Origin: Leptoclinus maculatus
Taxonomy: Eukaryota; Chordata; Actinopteri; Perciformes; Stichaeidae
NCBI GenBank assembly: GCA_032191485.1
Contig: JAVDOI010000009.1
Location: 17,961,843-18,025,842 of the forward strand
Reading direction: 5' to 3'
DNA length: 64,000 nt
Part shown: in pieces, positions 12,381 to 22,865 of the stretch
Numbering within the stretch: the stretch's first letter is position 1
Layout: each line of letters starts with the position of its first letter
The notes under the pieces: model-generated
Databases searched by the model: none
The model's input: only the letters and a program-made list of their open reading frames with translations
Told to the model about the DNA's origin: nothing
Position numbers and translations under genes: made by a program

Positions 12381-12547
12381 AGTGCCCATTGACTGGCAGA
12401 CCGGGATGGTGGTTCCCATTTTCCTCTCGCAAGACTACTGGAGGGGTCCTGGGAGTTTGCCCAACCAGTCTACATGTGCTTTGTGGACTTGGAGAAGGCT
12501 TTTGACCGGGTCCCTCTGGGTTTTTTCTGGGGGGTGATGCGGGAGTA

Positions 12548-12705
12548 TGGGGTGCCGTGGCTCAATGGGTAGAGAGGGTTGTCCGGTAAGCAAGGTCGGT
12601 GGTTCGATCCTTGGCTGCTACATGTCCTATGCCTATGTCCTTGCCTGAGCAAGACACTGAACCCCTAACTGCTCCCCGGGCGCTTAGGTTAGGGCATGTA
12701 TGTTT
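12548..12705 (+). mobile_element. SINE fragment inserted in the LINE
   Basis: It has an A box (TGGCTCAATGGG) and a B box (GGTTCGATCC near 12602), followed by TGCCTGAGCAAGACACTGAA, the same body as the SINE at 2762. The tail is cut short. It replaces roughly 300 bases of LINE reverse transcriptase between palm motifs A and C, so insertion came with a deletion. Confidence 0.75.
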
Positions 12706-13099
12706 GGGGGTCTCGGGATCGCCTCTCTGCTGTTTGCAGATGATGTGGTCCTGTTGGCCTCCTCAGATCGTGACCTCCAGCACTCACTGGGGGGGTTCGC
12801 AGCCGAGTGTGAAGCGGCGGGGGAGAGTTAGCACCTCCAAATCTGAGGCCATGGTGCTCTGCCGGAAACCGGTGGATTGCTCCCTCACGGAGTGCCTACC
12901 GCAAGCAAAGGAGTTCAAGTATCTTGGGGTCTTGTAGGAGACCTGGCAAAATAATCTTGCTACGCCACTGGTACATGCAGGAAATACTGTCTAACTCGTG
13001 CACGCAATGTCTGATGGTCACAGAAATGCACGGCCGTGTCAACTAGAGTCCTGCTAGTACCCTCGACGTGCGTGAAGGTGTGAGGGCTTGATCAATGCT

Positions 13100-13340
13100 G
13101 CTTGCATTCATTATTTGTAAAAAAAATACATTTTGTCAAGGTTAAATACACTAACCATTGTGCTGTTAATGGAAATACACTATAATATATAAAAGCTAAC
13201 ACTGCAGTTTTTGCAGGTACTATTAGTAAAAAGAAATACATTTTGTCATGGTTAAATGTATGAGCAACTGTGTAATAATGGAAAGCCAACACTGTAATTT
13301 TTTAAAGACATTTTGTCATTGTCAACATTAACTAATATTT
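13100..13340. repeat. Tandem repeat of about 107 bp, diverged
   Basis: AAATACATTTTGTCAAGGTT starts a unit at about 13123. A second unit starts near 13230 (TCATGGTT variant) and a third partial one near 13305. The same phrase occurs at 11073-11096, immediately left of the LINE block. The LINE therefore appears to sit inside, or next to, this array. Confidence 0.7.
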
Positions 13341-13373
13341 AACCAACAAACAAAACAGAACAATTCTGTCACG

Positions 13374-13852
13374 GGGCATGGTGGAGGACTCAAACGCAGA
13401 CCAGGCAGAGTATCGTGAAGGTGGCATTTATTAAACAAACACAGGAAACATACCAGAACACAACGGGGGAGTCCAAGCAACAGACAAGAGACGAGGGGGT
13501 AAGTCCAGTAGGGACAGGACAGGACAGGACAGGACAGGACAGGACAGGACAGGACAGCGGCAGGGAAACCGGGACCAGGACAAGCAAAACGGGCATGTAG
13601 ACATGAAGCACATGGGGGTAATGATCTGGCAGTGAGTGTGTGTGAGGCAGGGGTTTAAATAGAGGTGAGAACAGGTGAGGGGAGTTGTGCTGATGAGAGG
13701 GAAGTGCTTGATTAATGATCCGAGGCAGGTGAAGGGAATTTAGACTGAGGGAGTGACTGACAGGTGTACTGAATAAACTGATTAGATGAGTGAGGAGGGT
13801 GTGGAGCTAGACAAAGACACAGAACACAGACGGCAAAGCCTAATCGTGACAA
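13374..13852. mobile_element. DNA-transposon-like element with TGTCACG ends and GGACA microsatellite
   Basis: It begins TGTCACGGGGCATGG and ends CCTAATCGTGACA, giving a short inverted terminus TGTCACG...CGTGACA. The interior carries CAAACGCAGACCAGG, a poly-purine section and a (GGACA)n tract at 13512-13557. The same architecture is seen at 9207-9901. No transposase is present and no target duplication is clear. Confidence 0.65.
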
Positions 13853-14549
13853 ATAAGTGCTAGTTGCAAATTAGTTTGTTCATTCAAAGCAGTGGAGAGT
13901 AACCTTCCATAAGTTCTCCTTGTTTTGTAGTCCTTTTTTGCAGAGCATAAATTGCATCTCACCCCTCACCCCAACCCCCCTTTTGATCTTTGTTGGTTAG
14001 TATTTTGTAACATTGCAGGTGCTTGCAGGTGCAGATCTCGCAACAGTTTCAAGGCACCCTGTGACATCTATTCCTAATGTGTGTGCAGTGCACCCTATAT
14101 GATCATAATAATAATGCATTTTATTTGTAACGCACTTTTCATTTAGAAAATCTCAGAGTGCCTCATACCGAAGCTGTTTCACTGTTTCGAGATTCCCCCA
14201 TGACACTTTAAGACCAACAGGTGCCTGTCTCAGTGAATAACCTGACCAAATGTGGTGGGAACACAGACAGACAGACAGACAGACAGACAGAGACCTACAC
14301 AGTAATTTAAAAAAAAGCAACGGTCGGAGGCTGAACTTTTGAACTCATTTCAGCGCCTTTTCTCCGCGCTCAGCACTGCGCTGCTCTTCTGTGGAGATTA
14401 ACGTGAACGTTACTGATGAACAATGGCCTGACTCCTGGGAACACAACACTTCTTCTGAAGGTAAGCATGCTACATGGTTTATTACAGTCGGAGAGGAGAG
14501 TAAAAGCTTTCTTGAACGGTCAACGTTAAGGTTACCTTAAAGGTGAAAG
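13853..14549. other. No gene; ACAG microsatellite at 14263-14290
   Basis: This stretch holds a perfect (ACAG)n tract of about 28 bp. An AT-rich phrase near 14108-14160 (AATAATGCATTTTATTTGTA) resembles dispersed 3' tails seen in fish genomes. No frame of note is present. Confidence 0.5.
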
Positions 14550-15076
14550 AATAATGACATGGCCCCCTTCCTCACCTGACCTAAACCCTATTGAGAACTT
14601 GTGGGCCCTTCTTAAACGGGAGATTTACGGTGAAGGAAAACAGTCCACCTCTCTGAACAGTGTCTGGGAGGCTGTGGTTGAGCGTCAACAGATCAAGAAA
14701 GTGACAGAATCCATGAATGGAAGGCTTATTACCGTTATTGAAAAGAAGGGGGGGCTATATTGGTCACTGATTTAAAAAAAAATATCAATAACGTTTATTT
14801 GTAAATTTTGAGTTGTTTGTTTATTATTCTCACTTTAACAGATGAAAACAAACAAGTGAGATGGAAACATTTTTCATTTAGTTGCATAATAATTGTGCAC
14901 ACTAATGCACACTTGTGCACACTTCTAAGAAAGTCCAAATCTCACTTTTACTTTCTTAAATATTCAGGTTTGAGGTTTATTAACATTTTGGATTGACCGA
15001 GAGCACTGTAGTTGTTCAATAATAAAATGAATCCTCAAAAATACAACTTGCCTAATAATTGTGCACACAGTGTATT
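14550..15076 (+). mobile_element. Mariner/Tc1 element, 3' half
   Basis: The frame at 14554-14775 begins with the C-terminal catalytic box of a Tc1/mariner transposase (WPPSSPDLNPIENLWALLKR). It includes the third acidic catalytic residue and runs on through SMNGRLITVIEKKGGLYW. The downstream region ends in an inverted-terminus-like sequence (CCTAATAATTGTGCACACAG, about 15050-15069) followed by TA, the target dinucleotide. The first two catalytic aspartates, the DNA-binding half and the left terminus are missing, so the copy is inactive. The frame itself is uninterrupted to its stop. Similar GTGCACACTT motifs near 14897-14920 look like subterminal repeats. Confidence 0.88.
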
Positions 15077-15828
15077 GCTTGGAGGCATCTGTGTATTTAG
15101 GCTGCCTGTCGACAGACATTAAACACATGCTGATGATGCCTTAGTGCTAAAATGTGTAATTTTTTTCCATTCGACCTGATAGTTATTTTTTATTAAGTAT
15201 AAAGGTGACTTACAAAATAATTTTCCAAAGTGCTGGTTTCTTCTAGGTCATTGGAGCTCAGTTTATCAGCAGAAGGCAGTAAATGTTTCTCTGTGTAGGC
15301 ATCATGCTGAAGCACTGCATCAATCTAACTTTGCCTTTGTTTCTGTTTTTGGGTGCAGAGAGGATCATTCCAGTCCACAGTGAATGCCTGATGGTCAACA
15401 TACGAGTCCTCAAGCTGAACTGGTGAAAATACATGCTTCAAGTTCCAGCTTCCTGAACTTCATGTCCATGTGAGACTCTACCATGTTGAGTGCCCTCTTC
15501 AGTCAAGTCTGGACTCAGTGACTCATTACTCTTGATCAACTCAGGGCAAGTGGCTAATCTTTTCATGTTTATTCATGGATATCCTTCATATATATGGACA
15601 CATGCTGTTTCTTCAAGATCTCAACACTGCTTTGTGAGTATATTGTACAAGATATTATATCAGTTCAACCTGTTTTTCACAGAGAATGTTAGTTTCTTAA
15701 GGTTTATCAATGATGGTCTGTACCTTGATTTACAATATGCTTTATTTGATATTTCCTTTGTAATTTACAATAATCAGAAGTTGACTGAAATCTATGCCAA
15801 CCAATTGTATTACGTTCTACGTATTTTT
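15077..15828. other. No recognised feature
   Basis: A plus-strand frame at 15490-15837 is open for 115 codons, but it is hydrophobic, AT-driven and has no domain I know. I treat it as chance. Confidence 0.35.
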
Positions 15829-16190
15829 GTACCGTGATGTCTTACACATTGTCACTATATTTTTTACGGTAAAGTTCTGGCAACCACAGCTGCCGGTAAT
15901 TTACCATTAAGTTGTACTTTTCAATAAAGTCCCGTAATAGATCGTACAGTTGTACTGTGTTTTTTACTGAGAAAAACTGTAATTAGCTTCACAGTATAGT
16001 TGCTGTTTATAAAGTTATTTACCGTAAACACGTTTATAACATGGCTGTTATCTCAACTGTGAAATCTACGGTTGCAAAAAAAACATACCGTGATGTATTA
16101 TACATTCTCACTTTATTTTTTACGGTGAAGTTCTGGCAACCACAGCTGCCAGTATTTTACCGTATATTACACAGAATTTGTTTTACAGTG
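15829..16190. mobile_element. CACTA-like terminal fragment with internal duplication
   Basis: The right end reads TTTTACAGTG, the inverse of CACTGTAAAA, a CACTA-type terminus, at 16181-16190. A block beginning TACCGTGATG and containing AGTTCTGGCAACCACAGCTG occurs twice (15832 and 16088), about 256 bp apart. Such subterminal repeats fit CACTA/EnSpm elements. The matching left terminus is not in view, and superfamily assignment is tentative. It ends exactly where hAT-family sequence begins. Confidence 0.5.
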
Positions 16191-16466
16191 TAGCTCTGTT
16201 TTTTTAACACTCAATGGCTAAAGGAGGAGAAACGGATTTCTTGAGAAGGACATTTCAAGAAAAGCTGGGAAAAGTATTTGTGCGCCACTTTCAGTCCAGC
16301 AACTACGAACGGTATTCCTGGCTAACAGCGTCGGAGAAGCGTTGCACATTTCATGGCTGGGAATTTGCGACTGAGCGTCTTGGTGTTTGGAGCTACACTG
16401 TTTTGCTAAGCTGAGTTGCCTAACCAAGGCAGCAACAAGACACCATAGCACGACAGGACACTTAAA
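16191..16466 (+). pseudogene. hAT transposase N-terminus, TTF-type zinc finger fragment
   Basis: A 66-codon frame at 16214 reads through NYERYSWLTASEKRCTFHGW and ends RLGVWSYTVLLS. The pattern of an aromatic-rich WL.AS segment, then GWEF, then VWSY is the layout of the TTF-type zinc finger at the N-terminus of ZMYM6-like hAT proteins. The cysteines usual for that finger are mostly replaced. The DNA is homologous, in opposite orientation, to 18180-18375 and 30010-30150, where this part lies at the 5' end of the minus-strand hAT gene. This is therefore a separate inverted fragment of the same family, cut off by the CACTA-like end on the left. Confidence 0.65.
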
Positions 16467-16504
16467 TAGTCCATAAATAGTCCTCACTTTAGATGAGCTC
16501 ACAC

Positions 16505-16990
16505 AAAATACTTTACTAAGGACTAGTAACTACCTTAATAAATCATTAATTAATCATGACTTGCAGTATTAATACGCATTTATAAAGCATATATTAACAT
16601 AGTCCCTAACCATTAGTGCATATCTAAATCATTATATATATATAAATGCATGAATAATGTACATCTAAATAAGTTATTAATAATTTACTAACACTTTATA
16701 AATTATCTTATTAATCATCTACAACTCCTTAATAATTGGTTTGTAAAATATATAATACTTAATTTACAAATGGGGAATCCATCATTTATAAAGTATGAAA
16801 ACACAATAATAGAACACATAATAGACAAGCTTATTAATCAAGAATAAAACATTTATAACTGTTATGAACTGCATACTAATGAATTATTAATGTGGGAACA
16901 ATGCTTTATAAATGATGAATTAAGTGTTTACTCATGCTTAACTAATGCTTCATAGTGTGTAGTTATTATAAAGTGCTACCAAAAGTTTTT
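16505..16990. repeat. AT-rich MITE-like repeat
   Basis: A run of AT-rich sequence dense in TTAATAA, TTATAAA and CATTAAT motifs, ending TTATAAAGTGCTACC. Ends of this type occur in dispersed fish repeats. No coding capacity, and inverted termini are not clear. Confidence 0.4.
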
Positions 16991-17262
16991 TCACAGACTT
17001 TGAAAACGTGAGAACATTTTTCACCGGGATTTGCCTCTTAAATGGCGATATACTAATATTAGCACAATGTAGAGGATTAAAATATTCACTATAGCAAATC
17101 CCGGTGAAATATGATCTAAATGTTACCGTTCAAACAATGTCTTCAAATAGTCAATGAAAAAACGTTCACTTTGGAACCATTGTTTGAACATCTTTTCACC
17201 GGTGACCATAGTCATTTTTGAAATGTCTTTTCAATGAAAAAACGTTCACTGGGTAGATTTAA
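16990..17262. repeat. Short repeat unit with inverted and direct repeats
   Basis: CACCGGGATTTGC near 17021 is perfectly inverted as GCAAATCCCGGTG near 17094. TCAATGAAAAAACGTTCACT occurs directly repeated near 17152 and 17231. The block can fold into a hairpin and may be a MITE. I see no coding frame. Confidence 0.55.
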
Positions 17263-17328
17263 ATCCCTGATCCCACCACATAATAACAAAGACAAACCTG
17301 TACTCACCAATTAGATGTTAACCTACGG

Positions 17329-18927
17329 CAGTGGCGGGCCGTGCATTTTATACCTGGGCCTTCTGTGCTGTCCTACTGAGCTACGGTTATTTGTTTCTAG
17401 GTCTGTAAAAATACACGTATTCGTATTAAACCGTTCGATACGAGGCTTACGAACCAAACAATATGTTTGAATAATACTAGTGCATTTGGAAAATGCAGAA
17501 GCTTAAATTGTGGGAAATATAATGTTTTCGGTGGACTGCGCTCACGTAACAGAGAACGGGATGTGTGACCTTTTGAACCCGGAACAATAACAAAAAACAG
17601 CTGAGGCCCCACGTGTCTTCAGGTAGGCTAAGCTAAACTAGCTTAGTGGGGAAACAACAGCAGTTAGCTGTTCCCTACTGATTCAAACAGAGAATCAAAT
17701 GTCCGAAATAACCCCGCGATGACGGGATGCTTCGTCATTAACGGACAAGTCAGAATCAATGTAATTAACACAATGACAAGAACCAGTCACATATATTTAT
17801 ATGACAACATAAAATGTCAAGCATGACAAATCAACCCAGCAACACAGCAGCGCTAGAGCACGAGCTATTCATATTATTCATAAAAATGATACAATAGACA
17901 AATGAACAGTAGTAAAGTTAATGCAGATGGAAAAAAAACCAACGCAGTTTGTCACTTACCGAATGCTGTTCACTTAAAGACAAAGTCCATCCTCCTTTAT
18001 TTGTTGACGAAGAGTTTAATATCACAGTTGTTCAGTACATCGTTTCAGTTCCAGTAAGAAGTCCTTCTCGATTCATGGACGCCAGTGACAGTCGAGCCTC
18101 TCCAGTTGCGGACCGCGGTTGTGGAGCTCCGTTTCCCTGCGAACGTGTTCGTTGATCTGTAGATCCACTCGGGTTTCTCCAAAATGTTTCAAAAGCACCG
18201 TAGTGTCCTGCCGTGCTATGGCGTACTCAGGTTAGCGTAGCATAGCTCCAAACACCAAGATGCTCAGTTAAAATGAAACACATTCCCAGCTATAAAATGT
18301 GCGACGCTGTCAGCCAGGAACACGGTTCATACAAATCCTTTTCCTGGCTGAGTCAGCCATTGAGTGTTGAAAAAACAAAGCTAGGTAAAAAAATAAATAA
18401 ACTACACCAAGCAAAACCTTAACATTTTTATAATTTCTTCATTATCTTTCAATTTGAACTCTTACTACTCCAACTAACTTATGCCAGCTTCCTTAAATCT
18501 CACATTAGTCACGCGCTCGCCCACTGACCAATCATGGCGCACATTAATGCTGACGTACTTAGCAGGCTACATCGGTGCCACTGGCACGTCAAAGAATACG
18601 CCCAACATGTCAAACTAAAGATCTGATTGGTTGAAGACTATGACAATCAACAATAACTATCCCATTCACTTAAACTGCAAAGGCTCTAGCGGGCATCGGG
18701 CCTCTCTTCTTACATAGAGAAATAGGGGCTGAATAGGGTGCTGGAAGCAGCACTGCAGGCTGGAAGCAGAGCAACTGAGGAAGACAGGAGCTGTGCAATG
18801 AGAAAATAAGCTAATGGTAAAAAAAATTATAATACATGTAGTGTATTTGTGAAAAATTATTAAATTATAAAATAGCTATAACTTTGTGATTCTGTTTAGG
18901 CCAGCAGAGAAGGCTTAGCTGGCCCTG
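17329..18927 (-). mobile_element. hAT family A, copy 1 (right end lost)
   Basis: The left end CAGTGGCGGGCCGTGCATTT is shared with copies at 29329 and 55942. The right part ends GGCTTAGCTGGCCCTG, then breaks before the inverted terminus seen in copy 2. Coding sense is on the minus strand. The C-terminal side near 18040-18110 is a relic of the hAT dimerisation region (EARL, MNREGLL in the intact relative at 56554-56760), and the N-terminal finger region lies near 18240-18375. The 5' part of another hAT family is nested at 17403-17600. Compared with copy 2, about 130 bp of GC-rich sequence after CCAGTTG is missing at about 18107. No functional transposase remains. Confidence 0.8.
17403..17600 (+). 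mobile_element. Nested 5' end of hAT family B
   Basis: The stretch ATACACGTATTCGTATT...CCGTTCGATACGAGGC, followed by AATGCAGAAGCTTAAATTGT, matches the 5' region of the ZBED-type hAT at 49442 and the copy at 54064. It lies inside hAT family A copy 1, so it either inserted there or the two recombined. No coding part is present. Confidence 0.7.
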
Positions 18928-19440
18928 GTATCAATTTAAATATGACAATGCCAGTATCAATATCAGTACCTTTAAAGTGATACCGATTCCAATACCCATC
19001 ATGTGAATGTAAGCTGTGTATGTGTGTCCCACTGGCTAAATAATCTCGAAATACACAGCGCAGTTACCCCTGATAACGACGTCCCCCGACCCACTGGACT
19101 GCTTTGTCGTAGAAGAGTAATGCCCACCTTCGGGTTCACCCCCAGGTTAAAACTGGTATCTCTGTCAGCACTGTTGCTGTTGTTAGCACTGGTCGTGTTG
19201 GCGTTAGCTGTGCAGGCAGGCAATCTAGGCTGTATGGGTTATGATTTCGTTGGACCACGTCACATAAATTGAAAAACTCTTGCGATGATGATTGACTGCC
19301 AGCAAAATTATATGCAAGTAGTGATTTTTTAGATCTGGGCACGGAAAAGATCGATTGCAGCTATCTTTTGAATACTAATTGGTACTGGGTTATTTTGGCC
19401 AATACCTTGAAGGTATCGATACCTAATCCTAGCAGCGACT
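18928..19440. repeat. MITE-like repeat rich in GGTATC/GATACC
   Basis: Both edges carry clustered GGTATC, GTACC and GATACC motifs (18927-19000 and 19365-19430), roughly inverted to each other. The phrase GAAGGTATCGATACCTAATC at the right edge is typical of the end of a dispersed element. The core near 19070-19250 is GC-richer with overlapping frames on both strands, none with a domain. Confidence 0.4.
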
Positions 19441-19508
19441 GTTCTGAGCTAAACTTTTGTCCAGCCCCGTTTCTATTTATTACTGTTGTTTGCTTTGAAA
19501 GCGCTGCA

Positions 19509-19571
19509 ATGGACGAGGAGCGGCTGATTCGTGAAGTTGAAATGAGGAGTTATCTATACAATGCTTTCTAA
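19509..19571 (+). pseudogene. MADF/Myb-like N-terminal scrap (Harbinger ORF type)
   Basis: A short frame starts MDEERLIREVEMRSYLYN and then stops. The pattern of a helix with LI.EVE..S.LY is how a MADF-type DNA-binding domain begins in the accessory protein of PIF/Harbinger elements. Only about 20 residues are left, so this is a suggestion. Confidence 0.35.
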
Positions 19572-19579
19572 TTTCACTA

Positions 19580-21619
19580 CCTAAATAAACTGGGAGCTTG
19601 CTGGAGAGAGCAGAATGTTTCTTACTTAGTAAGTGTGGTTATGGCCAGACCATCAAACCACACAGCAACAAGTCCTGTAACCTCAGCACTGTCAAACAGA
19701 GACATAAGCAACTACTTCTAGTTCCCACCAGTTTACTTGTGCCAGTAAAATTAGCAGTCCGGTCATTGTCAGTCAGAACCAAGAATGCTTGACCCCTAGA
19801 AATTCTACTTTCTTTCTATTTACAATTTAGACCAAATAAGTACTAAAGTACAGTCAGAACAAACACAGAAAATATATACTGATTTCTTAGAAAATTCTAG
19901 TCAGTTCAACTTCAATCAAAGTCAGAGATGAAATGGTGCAAGCTGTTTACCTGTAGGAGAATTAACACTAACCATACTAGCACATTCTCACTGCCAACTT
20001 GGTTCGTTACCCAACGCTTTAAACTTCATGCTCTAGGTACCCCTCTTGTGTCAGCAACGGTGTGTCAGTTTTCACACGTTACATGCATATTGTCTTTTCA
20101 AAATAAAGTTCCATGTTCACAGAAAACGTACATCCTCCGCTTGTTTCATGCAAAGTCTCTTTTCAAAATGAATGTCAAACATAGGTTTACTAGTTTTCCA
20201 ATTTACTTAGTTAGATTTGGGCAACAAAACTACTTGGTTAGGTTGAAGAAAAGACTGTGGTTCAGGCAAAAACAAGTATGTGTGTTACGTAAAATAACTA
20301 CGCTTGTTATTTAACTGGTATTACTTAATACTGAAGTTAAGTAACATAACTAAGTTAAAATCACTGTTTTGTTGACTTGGTTTCACACAGGACATGGACA
20401 ATGGTCTCCATAGTGAAAGTTCTGTGTTTATTTGACCCATCCCACTTCTCAGTATTTACACTACATCAGTAGAGTATCTAATACTGAAAGCTCATACAGG
20501 TGCTAAAGGGTGCCTCAGTGCATATCTATCAGACACCAAGGGCTACTGACCAAGCCTTTAATTGCCAATATAGGAGTAAGAATGGGTTGACCAGACCAGG
20601 TTTTTAACTAATCTATAAAGCATCAGTATCAATAATTTATTAATCATCAATCAAACAATTAGTTCCAACCTATACACACTTTGGAAAGGTTGATCAGAAG
20701 TGGAGCCAAAGTTATAAAAAAGTTTAATATAATATTCAATTATTTTTTCATGTCAAGGTTTTCGAAGACAATTCCTCAAGAGTGAAAAAAGGGATATGTA
20801 TCAGCTGCATAACTGAGAAGAAGAATGAGTTATGGCTGGTAATGCATCAGATGTCTCATGATAAGCCACATGAATGTCAAGCAACAACCTTTATTGTTAA
20901 AAATCTGACGCTGGATCATATTAACGTGATTACAAAGGGGGGGGAGAACACAACTTGACTTTGCTTGTATTGTGGGATCAAAAGAAAGTATTGAAATAAA
21001 AGATTTGAAGTTCCGTCCTCCTACGTGTTGTGATGAATGGGAGCTAGATAGCTAAAGCTGAGGTCATCCATCATGAGCTGTAGTGTTAATTAATGTTGTA
21101 GGAGGGGAGCCAAGGAGGCCTGTTCCACATCAGCAAAAAGAAAAGCTACTGCTTTTCTTTCAGCTCTTAGGACTGCAGATTTAAAATGTAGCTCTTTGCT
21201 ATGAGAATCACTCAGATAATGATGCAGAGGATACTCGTAGGGAGATACAGACTGTAGTAACACACACACACACACACACACACTTGTATATGCATGCAGT
21301 CAGCAAACTAGCTGAGCACTATTCTCTTGTACTTGTCACTGTAGCTTGAAGCAAAGGTATCCAATGCCATGTAATAGCCTCACCTATAAACCTCACCCAT
21401 ATCAACCTGAGATGTGACTGGTTTTCATAATGAGATTTCATTACACTAGAATATGATTTATGTGAGTGGTCATTTTGAGCATGCTGCCATTGTAAATCAT
21501 CCCAAAGGAAAATCCCTGCGAATAAACAAGCATGTCATGATTGTCAGCATCAAGTGATGTTAATTCATTACAAGCGGCCTCGGAACATGTCCGCTCCTCA
21601 GAATTCCGACCAATAAAAA
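19580..21619. other. No gene; CA microsatellite at 21260-21283
   Basis: AT-rich sequence. The frame at 19928-20314 (128 codons) is open but shows no domain. A (CA)12 tract lies at 21260-21283. Nothing else is recognised. Confidence 0.4.
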
Positions 21620-21694
21620 AGGCTCATGACAAATGGGAGATGTAAAGCTTCATGTGTATGAAGTTATTTGTATTCTTGTACATGTAGGTAAGTC

Positions 21695-22039
21695 TTATGG
21701 GAGCTCCTGCGTATTTATCTCTTCAAAGCCTCTTGCAACTAATGTAGCTTTAGGTAGAACACCATCAGGTGTCTCCTTGAGTGTGCACACCCACCTCGTA
21801 GAGATGCATTTCTGGCCTTCATCTGTCACCTCTTCAAACACATCATTCTTTTTCCAGTTGCTGAGTTCACTGTGTTTGGCAGACAAGAAGGCATCATCAT
21901 TCACAGTAAGTATGTCTTCTTCAGGATGGCTAGCACATAACTCGACATGCTCAGATGGGACCACTTGAAGATTGTGTACTTGTCCTAGGTCAACAAAACC
22001 TGTAGTGCCAGAAATTTCTCCAGACTCAATGTACTCCAA
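21695..22039 (-). pseudogene. Copia reverse transcriptase, N-terminal part
   Basis: A 114-codon frame contains FLSAKHSELSNWKKNDVFEEV, a 21-residue-scale segment given here only by its key pattern (E..NW....F), then CISTRWVCTLKETPDG and KATLVARGFEE. This is the start of the RVT_2 (Ty1/copia) reverse transcriptase, just upstream of palm motif A. The catalytic YVDD-type box would lie beyond 21,620 and is absent. The frame follows integrase after a short acidic linker, as expected in copia polyproteins. No later lesion is visible until the stop near 21,690. Confidence 0.85.
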
Positions 22040-22127
22040 ATTATACCAGTATTTGTATGTTCCAGTGGCTTTTCCTGCCCTGCTGAGGATTTTTCCAGTG
22101 TGTGCTTCCCACTATCTGTGTATGTAA

Positions 22128-22622
22128 CTACCTGTCCAGTGTTCTGACCAGCTGGTAGGGACTGTAGCCATGCATGTTGTGCACAGAGTTCTTTGCCATC
22201 AGGGCCCAGTCTAGGGCCATTCTCCAGTCACATCCGTCTTCCCTCTTCACTTTCATCAGAATTTCAGTGAGGGTTTGATTATGCCTTTCCAAAAGCCCAT
22301 TGCTCCATGGGCTGTAAGCTGCAGTTGTCTTCACTTCAATGTTAAAGCTTTCAGCCATGTCCCTCATATCTTCATTGTTGAATTTGTCCCCATTGTCACG
22401 GAACAGTCTGCGTGGAGGACTATGAACAATTATCTGGCAATGTATAAAATGCTTCACAATCTCCCTGGGTTTCTTGGTGGTGACGATGCTCCCTGCACTG
22501 AAGCGTGTGAAGTGGTCAATTGCATGCAGATACCACACTCCCGGCTCTAGCTCATGCAAATCCACAGCAACAGTTTCCTTGTAAGTTGAGGCCATGGGTA
22601 AACCCACCGCTGGCTTTGACAT
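22128..22622 (-). pseudogene. Copia integrase catalytic core
   Basis: This 164-codon frame is a DD35E integrase core, the enzyme that joins element cDNA to host DNA. The catalytic residues visible are Asp21 (VAVDLHE), Asp76 (LFRDNGDKF) and Glu112 (GLLERHNQTL), with 35 residues between the last two. YSPWSNG before the glutamate is typical. The upstream zinc-binding part (H-type residues in LHKQFGHAS near 22,760) keeps its histidines, but a stop codon and a changed cysteine lie just before Met1, at 22,640-22,655. The true domain is therefore longer than this frame. The C-terminal part follows to about 22,128, where the frame ends. Confidence 0.9.
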
Positions 22623-22639
22623 TGGTTTGCTATATCTGA

Positions 22640-22857
22640 TGGACGTCTAACAGTTTGTTACAATGTCCTTAAGGATTGTGGTGCATTCATCATCAGCATT
22701 ACCTGAGCAGGCCAGTAGTTGTTTCAGTCTGTCAACAGAGGCGTGTCCAAATTGCTTGTGTAGTTTGAACAGAACTTTCTGTTTTTCTTTTGTTGTCATG
22801 TTTTCTGTCACAGTGAGAATGTCATCTTCATTCTGGAGCTCATGTTCATCTGGGTTA
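22640..22857 (-). pseudogene. GAG-pre-integrase segment
   Basis: Minus-strand translation gives NPDEHELQNEDDILTVTEN, then KVLFKLHKQFGHASVDRLKQL. The LH...GH.S...L pattern is the zinc-binding start of copia-type integrase. A stop codon occurs near 22,650. The left end of the nested hAT lies directly upstream at 22866. Confidence 0.8.
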
Positions 22858-22865
22858 CTCTAATC

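Larger units (their letters stand above)
11096..12945 (+). mobile_element. RTE-like LINE fragment, interrupted twice
   Basis: Three coding blocks belong to one LINE reverse transcriptase. Block 1 (11096-11585) runs from an alpha-helical linker (RRAAAAMVADAKTRAWEEFG) through GRWKEHFEELLN and GKAPGVDEIRPEMLKAL to LFNVAW. Block 2 (12381-12545) resumes with DWQTGMVVPIF and the palm motif A region (CFVDLEKAFDRVP). Block 3 (12710-12940) holds the catalytic box LLFADDVVLLASS-like, then STSKSEAMVLCRK and KEFKYLGVL. RWKEHFEELLN and the motif set point to the RTE clade, as in fish Expander-type elements; clade choice is from memory. A 36-bp-unit minisatellite separates blocks 1 and 2, and a SINE replaces the segment between palm motifs A and C. 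Endonuclease and C-terminus are missing, so the copy is dead. Confidence 0.8.

Noticed and set aside
11738..12505. A 255-codon open frame rich in EYWEHCWNP repeats that could be taken for a repetitive protein
   Set aside because: It is the translation of the minisatellite. Three forward frames and one reverse frame are similarly open because the unit length is a multiple of three.
12548..12620. tRNA gene
   Set aside because: Same SINE head inside a LINE, not a foldable tRNA.
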